From contig FMBT01000652.1 of the NCBI GenBank assembly GCA_900095095.1, forward strand, positions 1-27,500: a stretch of 27,500 nucleotides of DNA. Reading direction: 5' to 3'. This document shows positions 20,007-27,500 of the stretch, piece by piece. This DNA comes from Fragilariopsis cylindrus CCMP1102. Taxonomy: Eukaryota > Bacillariophyta > Bacillariophyceae > Bacillariales > Bacillariaceae. A program made the position numbers and the translations under genes. The stretch's first letter is position 1. Each line of letters begins with the position of its first letter. The notes below the pieces were generated by a model. The model was not told where the DNA came from. It saw only the letters and a program-made list of their open reading frames with translations, and did no database searches.

Positions 20007-20599
20007 GGTGTATGTGTATGATACTTGTAACACGTTGTTGCGTATGGGTGTGTGATGCGATCAAAACGGTGTCACCATCGCTTATATGGTGCTTATTACA
20101 TATAATAATATTATAGAGTTCTAGTACTCTAATTATGACTACAGATGATATGACTAGTTTACTAGGATTCCGGCTTGGTGTTGTCGGTCAGCATTACACC
20201 TCACAGCTGTAGGTCAGCGGTTCGAGTCAGTGATCGTACATAATAATTATTAACGTACTTTCTCTCCTATAAATACGCGTGTTTTACTCTTATTATTTTG
20301 TTTTGCTTTTTTAAATTTTTTTTCTTTTCTAGTAATAGTTAGTCTAGTATATGATAACAACTTTAGCATCAAAAAAGTCATTTTTCTGGAAATATTGACT
20401 ATGAACTTTACAATTGACCTATTAAATGGAGAACTATTATATTCCTTAGTCTTGTAAGCCTACTGGTATCTCATAATACAGGCTCACACACAGCACACAT
20501 CAAATAACCCCATAAATTGCCTATTTTGTGGTTAATGCAACCCTATACCTCCATAACCTCAATAGAAACCAAAGCATTATGTCAACCTTGTAGGTATAA
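20007..20599. other. Intergenic region between DPH6 and repeat cluster
   Basis: Start of the gene-poor right side. Apart from the tRNA-like element at about 20169-20235, I see only AT-rich DNA and short T runs. Confidence 0.4.
20169..20235 (+). pseudogene. tRNA-like element (degenerate tRNA or SINE head)
   Basis: An A-box-like block TGGTGTTGTCGG (20176-20187; 10 of 12 to the Pol III A box) and a B-box-like block GGTTCGAGTCA (20219-20229; 10 of 11) are 31 nt apart, as in an intronless tRNA. The region where the anticodon arm would lie reads TACACCTCACAGCTGTA, giving a mostly paired stem and a CTCACAG loop (CAC, Val). But the acceptor arms do not pair and the T-stem is poor, so it is not a functional tRNA. 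A tRNA-derived SINE head is the better reading. Confidence 0.45.
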
Positions 20600-21417
20600 G
20601 TATAATGGATGCTATTGCACCCAACTTAACTGGTGTTGATGCGCTTTCTATTGTGAGATAATGTATATTATAAGCATTAACCATTAGTTCTATTCTAGAA
20701 ATGCTTCCATTCGTAATGGAAGCAGTTCAGTTGATTCGTTAGCGATTGATTTAGCGATGAATCACTAGTAACTAATCCCGTGAATAAGTGTGCACTGCAT
20801 GTCCTCTGCAACCCTTTCAAATGAGATATTTTGTTGCTTATTTCTGAGCAAAATTCATGTTGTTTGTGTGCCTTCTACAACAGCTTAAAATGAATTTCAT
20901 TCTGCAACCACAGTAACAGAAAAGTTGTTGGAGACAAATATAATGTTCTAATACACTTTATGGATGCTATTGCACACAACCCAGCTGGTGTTGTCCTCTG
21001 CAACCCTTTCAAATGAGATATTTTGTTGCTTATTTCTGAGCAAAATTCATGTTGTTTGTGTGCCTTCTACAACAGCTTAAAATGAATTTCATTCTGCAAC
21101 CACAGTAATAGAAAAGTTGTTGGAGACAAACATAATGTTCTAATACACTTTATGGATGCTATTGCACACAACCCAGCTGGTGTTGTCCTCTGCAACCCTT
21201 TCAAATGAGATATTTTGTTGCTTATTTCTGAGCAAAATTCATGTTGTTTGTGTGCCTTCCACAACAGCTTAAAATGAAGTTGGAGACAAACATAATGTTC
21301 TAATACACTTTATGGATGCTATTGCACACAACCCAGCTGGTGTTGTCCTCTGCAACCCTTTCAAATGAGATATTTTGTTTACTTATTTCTGAGCAAAATT
21401 CATGTTGTTTGTTTGAA
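20600..21417. repeat. 192-bp tandem repeat array (about four copies)
   Basis: Units start with GTCCTCTGCAACCCTTTCAA at 20801, 20993, 21185 and 21345: period 192, 192 and 160 bp. The third unit lacks about 32 bp (the TTTCATTCTGCAACC segment), and the fourth is truncated at about 21417. A partial, older copy of the unit's tail (GGATGCTATTGCACC...CTGGTGTTG) is at 20606-20642. Copies are nearly identical, so the expansion is recent. Minus-strand ORFs in it are by-products. It sits directly upstream of the retroelement remnant. Confidence 0.9.
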
Positions 21418-21515
21418 TTTCATGGAGAGCTAGCGAAAAGATTGGTTGTTGTACAGACCACGAGGCGCACGCTACCATACACCCCCATGCTTTCTTTCTA
21501 AGTCTTCGCGCTGCT

Positions 21516-21537
21516 GAAGCAAACATATGTTTGCTTC
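21516..21537. repeat. Perfect 22-bp palindrome
   Basis: GAAGCAAACAT followed directly by its exact reverse complement ATGTTTGCTTC. It lies between the 192-bp array and the retroelement ORF. Confidence 0.85.
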
Positions 21538-21764
21538 TTCGGTATAAATTGTGAAACTTTAAATTAGTGAAGGTGTGTTGAAGAGGTGCGACGACATGGA
21601 ATGAGGCACAATAACTTCGCTTGTTTGTTTCAACCAAGTCAATTGATTGAATAGCTAATATAGAATAAGTGCTTTTAAAATCCCCTAATAATAGACCTAC
21701 AGTAGTTAGCTACAATACAGGTATATTGAATCAGTTAACAAAAGTTACGTCAAACAATCTAAAA

Positions 21765-22290
21765 ATGGTTGAAAACAAGATTGAAAAGGAAAATTTTGGA
21801 CTGGGAGACTTCCTCAGCCAAAACTTGGCAGCCTCTAACCTGGCAAGCTTCCATGACTCAATAGGCCGGTCCAAGGAGAGGTTCAACAGGATCATAGATA
21901 AGAAACATGTCAAAGACAGAAACTGTGCCCTACTAGCTTGGAGCAACGGCTGGGATAGTATAAGCAGATTACAGCTGATCCACTCCCTCTTCATTAGAAT
22001 GGATCGCGAGGCAACAGCAAGGGTGGTAAGGTTCATGGGCGACTCTAACTTTAAATCGCCAGTGGAGGTCTCATCTAAACCAGCAATATTGATCACCTCA
22101 GCAATCCAGAAACTGAAAAAGCAGAGAGAAGCCTGGAGATGCCCTTCCGTCAGGTGTAAAAATGCTGAGGGCCGATTCAGTTGGGGCATTCATGGAGGCA
22201 TTTGAACATGAAAACCTTTCAACTGAAGCACTGGCCGAGGCAAAGAATATTTCCCAAGCCTTATGGTTACAAACAATCGATAATTATTGA
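21765..22290 (+). pseudogene. Retroelement-associated ORF fragment (possible gag-like region), frameshifted
   Basis: From ATG 21765 the frame reads a helical, charged protein (MVENKIEKENFGLGDFLSQN, LLAWSNGWDSISRLQLIHSL, MDREATARVVRFMGDSNFKS) to a stop at 22205. Near 22150 another frame takes over with MLRADSVGAFMEAFEHENLS and stops at about 22290. The change of frame with protein-like sequence on both sides suggests one broken ORF. I do not recognise a domain. It is assigned to the retroelement only because RT/RNase H-type sequence follows on the same strand. Codon and base composition are less AT-rich than the host genes. Confidence 0.45.
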
Positions 22291-22503
22291 AACAGGATTT
22301 GGTACCAAATAGGATTTGGTATTCTGATAATCTTACTCTTCAGACTTGTAAGATTCCATTAAGACGGTAGGGTTTGTTACTCGCGTTCCCTATAGACTGC
22401 AGCGGTTGTTCTACCAGGCTACTCACCCTTTTAGAATGCGGGCCTTCCTTCCGGATGACGGTCACTCTGTAAATGTAGATAAAAAGCGGAATCTGGTGAC
22501 AGA

Positions 22504-24083
22504 ATGGTCCAAATCGGCAGCCTAGTCCAATTCCTTTGGACAACAGCAAAAGGGCTCAATCCGACCGTCCCAGCCTTTGGACAGAGGGAATGGGACACAA
22601 AAACTCTACTAACAATCAGTCAGCTCAAGGCACAGTTCTACAGCAACAAAACGATCAGACACAGGAAGAGGATGAACAAGCAGAGGATGGAAAACTGGAA
22701 GCAGTCGTAAACAGAGATGAAGCAGCAGAAGAAGAGTTAGCAGACAAAGCCAAAGATCCATCAGTATATTCAACAGAAGATGACAAAAATCCCCTAGGGG
22801 TGGAGTTAGGACTGAAGACGGAGACCACTCCAACAGCAAGTCCAAGAGGAACAAGACAACATCAGGAGGCGTTACTTTTGGAGGACCGACAGGTGGAGGA
22901 AAGAAAGCAGGTGGAGGATTGACCAGTGGAGGAAAGAGAGCAGGTGGAACCAAGGATAAAGGGGATTTGCGATCCAGACTCACCAGAGGAAAGCACGGTG
23001 ACTCAGATGACCCGGAAGAAGATTCAGATAACTCGGATCTATCGGAGTGGGAGAAAAAGTGCAACAAGGAAAAGGAACAGGAAAAGGAGGAAGAAGAAGA
23101 AACAACGCGCTGATTCACCAGCTTCCAGGATACATGAAATCCAGATGGAGAGGCTAGTAGCAGCCGCAACAACGTTTGCCTCTGTCAGCCAGGACCAGTT
23201 CAAGGACAACAGGATCCGTCTAGATAGACTCAATAGAGATACCTTGAAGAAATCACTGGTAAAGAACTCGACGGATGAACAGCAACTCCTCATGAGAGTG
23301 GTTATAGGAGAAGATTTCACAAAACAGCCACCTCAGGGACTTGTGAAGTTCAAGCTACCCAAAAATGCTTCAGAACCTATCAAGAACTCCAACCTCAAGC
23401 TGTTCGAAAACAAGCTAAGGCAGATCACGGAAGATTACCCATGCCAACCAGACCCAGGTCTATCCGGAAACTTCATCGGCATCAATGGATTTAGAAAAGG
23501 CTCCCATAGCCAAACAGGAGGACTCACTGTGTTTATGTTACATATTTCGAATATCTTAGGAAGGCCCGACAGAGTTGTGACCAGAAAGGAGCTGGACTCT
23601 CTGATAGGCAGGTTGAATCATGCCTCGTATGTTATGCCCCTATCTAGGCATTTCCTCTCTAATCTAAGATCAAAGCTTTAGACCAAAACCAGACCTGATT
23701 CGGAGTCCAATCCAAAACCGAGCCACGATCCAAGAACTGATCCAAGAACTGATCCTAGATCCACCCATCCAAGAACCGATCCAAGATCCACCAAACCAAG
23801 AACCGATCCAAATCCAGCTCCAAGACCTGATACTGCATCCAAAACAAAATCCGGCAGCAGGACTGTATTCCAGCATGTATCCGGTAAGGTGACTGCCCTG
23901 GTAACCAAGGCTGCTTCCAAAGCAAACTTCTGATGGATCCAAAATCAGACCCATAGGCTAGGTGACAAGGACCTTGCAGATTTGAGGCTCTGGATCAATC
24001 TACTGGAGCATGCGCTCTATGGTATCTCCCTGAACAGATTGACGATGAGAAACCCGACAATGCTGTTTGTTTCTGATTCTTGC
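22504..24083 (+). mobile_element. Degenerate retroelement with RT-tail and RNase H-like remnants
   Basis: Broken plus-strand frames: an acidic Gln-rich segment (22536-22922), a Gly/Lys-rich segment (22919-23113, GGKRAGGTKDKGD then a Glu run), and a segment at 22926-23681. The last contains FASVSQDQFKDNRIRLDRLN and ends TRKELDSLIGRLNHASYVMP followed by LSRHFLSNLR. That block resembles what follows the palm domain in some algal and fungal reverse transcriptases. No YxDD catalytic box is visible upstream, so the RT core appears deleted. After a low-complexity insert of GATCCAAGAACC-type repeats (about 23700-23830), the frame at 23955-24083 reads DLADLRLWINLLEHALYGIS, SLNRLTMRNPT and FVSDSC. This is the start of an RNase H-like domain typical of the same retroelements, and it is cut by the minisatellite. 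No LTRs were identified. The subclass (DIRS-like or other) is uncertain. Confidence 0.6.
23695..23835. repeat. Degenerate GATCCAAGAACC minisatellite
   Basis: Irregular copies of GATCCAAGAAC(T/C)GATCC with GATCCACC variants. They encode Pro-Arg-Thr-Asp-Pro-like units in one frame. They separate the RT-tail and RNase H-like parts of the retroelement. Confidence 0.7.
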
Positions 24084-24507
24084 CGCGTACAGTGGAAAAT
24101 ATTTGAAATCAACGCGTACAGTAGAAAATATTTGAAATCAGCGCGTACAGTGGAAAATATTTGAAATCAGCGCGTACAGTAGAAAATATTTGAAATCAAC
24201 GCGTACAGTGGAAAATATTTGAAATCAACGCGTACAGTGGAAAACATTTGAAATCAGCGCGTACAGTGGAAAATATTTGAAATCAACGCGTACAGTGGAA
24301 AATATTTGAAATCAACGCGTACAGTGGAAAATATTTGAAATCAACGCGTACAGTGGAAAATATTTGAAATCAGCGCGTACAGTGGAAAATATTTGAAATC
24401 AACGCGTACAGTGGAAAATATTTGAAATCAGCGCGTACAGTGGAAAATATTTGAAATCAACGCGTACAGTGGAAAATATTTGAAATCAACGCGTACAGTA
24501 GAAAATC
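24084..24507. repeat. 29-bp minisatellite, 15 copies
   Basis: Head-to-tail units starting CGCGTACAGT(G/A)GAAAATATT and ending TGAAATCA(A/G). Starts are at 24084, 24113, 24142 and so on to 24490: fourteen exact 29-bp steps plus a last partial copy. Variation is almost confined to two G/A positions, and one unit has ATATT changed to ACATT. No spacers are present, so it is not a CRISPR array. It begins inside the RNase H-like reading frame. Confidence 0.95.
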
Positions 24508-24930
24508 CTATTAACTCAATTGGTAAAAAATCCTATTAACTCAATTGGTAAAAAATTGAGCTAACGAATATTTTTTTCGCTAAGACAAAAAAAATCCTAT
24601 TAACTCAATTAGTAAAAAATCCTATTAACTCAATTGGTAAAAAAATTGAGCTAACGAATATTTTTTTCGCTAAGACAAAAAAATCCTATTAACTCAATTG
24701 GTAAAAAAATTGAGCTAACGAATATTTTTTTCGCTAAGACAAAAAAAATCCTATTAACTCAATTAGTAAAAAAGTTTAGCTAACGAATATTTTTTTCGTT
24801 ATCTCTACGGAAATCCGGGTTCCGAATCCTATTAACTCAATTGGTAAAAAAAGTTCAGCTAACGAATAAAATAAATATTTTTTTTTTTTCATATTTTTTT
24901 TCGTTATCTCTACGGAAATCCGGGTTCCTT
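24503..24930. repeat. tRNA-like repeat cluster (A-box, hairpin, B-box modules)
   Basis: About seven copies of TCCTATTAACTCAATTGGTA, whose TAACTCAATTGG matches the Pol III A box at 11 of 12 positions and looks like a tRNA D-arm. Five are followed by GCTAACGAATATTTTTTTCG(C/T)TA. The last perfect example folds as a stem TAACGAA/TTCGTTA with a seven-base loop. Two carry TCTCTACGGAAATCCGGGTTCC, and one of these reads GGTTCCGAATCC, a B box with one inserted base (24818-24829). This is best explained as tandem copies of a tRNA-derived sequence, none a functional tRNA. Confidence 0.6.
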
Positions 24931-24951
24931 TATATCCGGGTTACTTTTAGG

Positions 24952-24996
24952 GCAACCCCCAATCATTATATTATTCGGGGGTTCAAACCCCTCCCC
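24952..24996 (+). pseudogene. Hairpin plus perfect B-box/T-arm-like sequence
   Basis: AACCCCC pairs with GGGGGTT across a 16-base AT-rich loop. The GGGGG then continues into GGTTCAAACCC (24980-24990), a perfect match to the Pol III B box, with a T-arm-like stem (GGGGG/CCCTC with one G-T pair) and seven-base loop, followed by CCCCA. No A box is found at the expected distance. Confidence 0.4.
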
Positions 24997-26600
24997 CAAA
25001 CAACTACGAAATTACTACTACACTGTACACTGTAGGCTACACATGAAACAACTGCCTACCGTACCCATTGAACTCTCAACACTCCACAACAAAAACTTTA
25101 CATTAATCATCAACACCACAACTCATCGCACATCTCACCAACTCAAATCATACTTCAAACCGCCCTTCCAACAACTACTCTAGGCCCTGCAACCTATCTA
25201 CTTAATACCACCTGTGCGTTTATGCTACCTGCTTTATACAGTGATATCAAGCCACAAATCACAAAAAATATCCGAAATACCTACAAATTGGATATATTGC
25301 ACAAAAAACTTGCGTGGACCTTCCCATCATCCATATGGACCATCCCTGGTGGTTCATCATCACTTCACTAAAGTAATTCTGATTGGTACCAGTTTTATCT
25401 CACAAATTCTCCAGTGAATACAAGTTACAGGAATACTAAACAACTTTGAATAATATTGTGTATAACTTCTCCTTTGGTTCTACAACCAGCATGGTGCACC
25501 AAAATACCACCCAGTCATCCATCCCATACCCATAGGGGATCAACCAAGGGTCATGATCCCTCATACATACCTTATTCTTGCCTCCAGAACACAAACATTG
25601 CATTTCGGCCAACATGTCATCTTTCCATGCCCAAAAGTGCCATTCAGAAATAGGCTGCCGCAGCATCAAAAAAAGGAATTGGACCATGGTTTCAACACCC
25701 AGATACCTTCCATATATGCATATGGTCAAAATACACCAACAATACTTGGAACATTTGCCATATTGATGGTGTGGTGGGGCGGGGAACAATAGAATAGTCA
25801 TAAAATGGCCCAAAATGCACACGTTGCAAAATATTTGAGATGCAACCGCGCCCATACCAGGTATGCTGAGTCCCAAATAAAATAGCTCGGCATCAACCTA
25901 ATTCATAAAGGTTTTGGATTATATCATTATTTCAAGTAATCATACATATATTTGGGGTGCCACGGGTCAAAACCCACCGCTATTAAAACACACAATTTCT
26001 CTAAGTGCCAAGTGCGCGTGTAATCAAGGCCGTGATGTACCATCAATACAGACCTAATAACCTTGAATAATTATATGGAGCTCAACATTATACCTATGAG
26101 TACAAGGTCCAACTATTGCTTAAGGCTCTAGGGAGGTTAGGAAGGTGTCAGGGTGTGCTAAGCCCCAAAAAGGGTCATTTAGGCCCCAAAACAGGTTTTC
26201 CCCCTCTAGCGCCCACATCAGCATGGTCCTGCCCATAGCTCGCCAAGTTTATATTCCCTTTGGTGTATATGGTCAACTCCATGTGCTTACTTTGGGACAA
26301 TTCATCTTTTTGAGTGTGTACTAGGTCACATACCCCCCCAAATGGGTCATTTTCCCATGTCCTAGGCTGTATCACACCCTTTACCACCTTCCAGTGTGAA
26401 GTACACATACCTAGCGCCCCAAAGTCTGGTCCAGGTATCCACCCTATGCATATTAAGCTCAGATTATACCATCTGATTGGGACTTTATATATGCTAGGAT
26501 GGGTTAGAATGCCAGAAAGGGGAGTAGTACAGGTAGCAAGTACCACAGGACATGATTTAGTTTTTCCTCGTTATTTTCGCACCAAAAAACACACTTTAAG
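24997..26600. other. Unrecognised non-coding DNA
   Basis: No gene is recognised. Minus-strand frames of 146 codons (25876-25436, TTG-initiated) and 123 codons (26546-26175) are open but show no motif and have Cys/Trp/His-rich composition unlike the real genes here. About 25066-25190 is strikingly poor in G on the plus strand. Slightly higher GC than the gene region and phrases such as TTCCATATATGCATATGG suggest an old repeat family, which I cannot name. Confidence 0.4.
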
Positions 26601-26668
26601 AGCATATATTGCCTGTAAAGTGGTTGCATTTGCCATGTCCCAGGGTTCAATCCCCAGGTACTTTTACT
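26601..26668 (+). pseudogene. tRNA-derived SINE-like fragment
   Basis: AGTGGTTGCATTTGCCATGT is followed by CCCAGGGTTCAATCCCCAGG, with a perfect B box GGTTCAATCCC at 26644-26654. The wording resembles tRNA-derived SINE heads. The A-box part is degraded and too close to the B box for a tRNA. Confidence 0.35.
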
Positions 26669-27500
26669 AGTTAAAATTTCGCGCATGGTTACAAAGCCCA
26701 CAAAAACCAGAAATTTGCCTATATGTATAGAGAGGGTAGGTCCACCACTGCTGAATGGATCCAGTTGAAATTTTTTTTTTAAGTTGAAAAAGTTAAAACA
26801 CGAAAATACCCACGATGATTGATCTCTTATAACACAGCACGTAGTAGCGAGTTAGTAGTAGTGGAAATTAATTTTACCACTTAGTAAAAATATTTATTTA
26901 TTCTTACTTTTGACGAATATTCAAGAACCGTGTTTCACTAGTACCGAATCAGTATGAGGAGTTGGAGACTGGCCTTTGTTCAGTAGTCACAATCGAACCT
27001 TTCCAGAACGTGAGCTAATATATTTCAACAGTACCGAATCAGTAGTTAGTGATTTATTTCATTTTTACGAACCATTCCTGAACTTGTACCATATTCTGTG
27101 CTTTTCTTTTGACTACCAACCACTAGAAAAGAATCGTCAAACTTCGAATCCGTGTTAACACTAAATGTGAGATTTAATTATTTTACATGTTAGCATGTTG
27201 AGTCGACAAGGTATTCACTGTACCGGCTTGTCCCCTCTTGCTGCATTTTTGGTTCCGGAAATGTCAGAAAAGGAAGACACTCAGTTTTGATTTATCAGAA
27301 CTAAGATAGCTGGGTTGTGTAATTTATTTTACTACAACCCGCGCCGATCCGTGTTGATGTACTATTTTGCAATGCAAACAGTATATTCAAATCAGATAGC
27401 TACTGGAACCACATGGTAAGCGCTTCTATTTATAGTAGCTGCTATCTATGTGGGAAACTGTAGCATTTATTTTCCAGTAGGGGATCAGATGCGTCTAGGT
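26669..27500. other. Non-coding right end
   Basis: AT-rich DNA without a credible ORF. GTACCGAATCAGTA is repeated directly at about 26940-26953 and 27031-27044. Nothing else recognised up to the window edge. Confidence 0.4.

Noticed and set aside
20169-20235. Functional tRNA-Val(CAC)
   Set aside because: Acceptor stem does not pair and the T-stem is weak; kept only as a tRNA-like element.
22609-23172. Minus-strand ORF of 187 codons, Pro/Leu/Ser-rich
   Set aside because: Antisense shadow of the acidic, Gly-rich retroelement segment.
24084-24507. Possible CRISPR array
   Set aside because: Units are contiguous with no spacers, and the context is eukaryotic.
25436-25876. Minus-strand ORF of 146 codons
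   Set aside because: Starts with TTG; Cys/Trp-rich composition, no motif, no splice context. Likely chance or an old repeat.

Overview
The window looks like nuclear DNA of a photosynthetic stramenopile, most likely a (pennate) diatom. It is AT-rich. Spliceosomal GT-AG introns of about 119-200 nt interrupt most genes. Two predicted proteins carry a signal peptide followed by a Phe-containing plastid-targeting motif of the ASAFAP type. Trinucleotide microsatellites inside genes encode runs of Asn, Asp, Ser and Gln. I cannot name the species.

Layout. 1-475: start of an unrecognised minus-strand gene that runs off the left edge. 476-1436: divergent intergenic region. 1437-2746: plus-strand gene with a duplicated 39-residue Cys-containing unit and an LRR-like C-terminal half, with a reading break near 2240-2288. 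2913-4560: microsatellites, a 157-bp direct duplication and minus-strand coding-like patches, probably a decaying gene. 4978-7727: three-exon gene for a protein of five tandem bacterial-type PH (bPH_1) modules. 8019-9874 (minus): eIF2B delta. 10379-11107: acidic low-complexity protein, possibly NOPCHAP1-like. 11149-12969 (minus): membrane-anchored DUF2817/M14-like metallopeptidase. 13496-14416: plastid-targeted protein with an in-frame stop or tiny intron. 15099-16422 (minus): plastid-targeted protein, possibly thioredoxin-fold. 16954-18926: secreted GH99-type glycosidase. 18983-20006 (minus): DPH6 diphthine-ammonia ligase.

From about 20100 to the right end the window becomes repeat territory: a tRNA-like SINE-type head, a 192-bp tandem array, a degenerate gag/RT/RNase H retroelement, a 15-copy 29-bp minisatellite that interrupts the RNase H region, a cluster of tRNA-like A-box/hairpin/B-box repeats, and about 2.5 kb of unrecognised non-coding DNA.

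The genes are ordinary single-copy eukaryotic genes with no obvious common pathway. The most consequential observation is that GH99 and DPH6 each need two single-base insertions, all at short homopolymers, to restore conserved C-termini. In GH99 the first break falls just before the catalytic EWHE motif. Either the assembly carries systematic homopolymer deletions or these two neighbours are both decaying. Other points of interest are the five-bPH protein, a recurrent 9-bp motif GTACAGTAC found only between genes, and the tRNA-derived repeats next to the retroelement.
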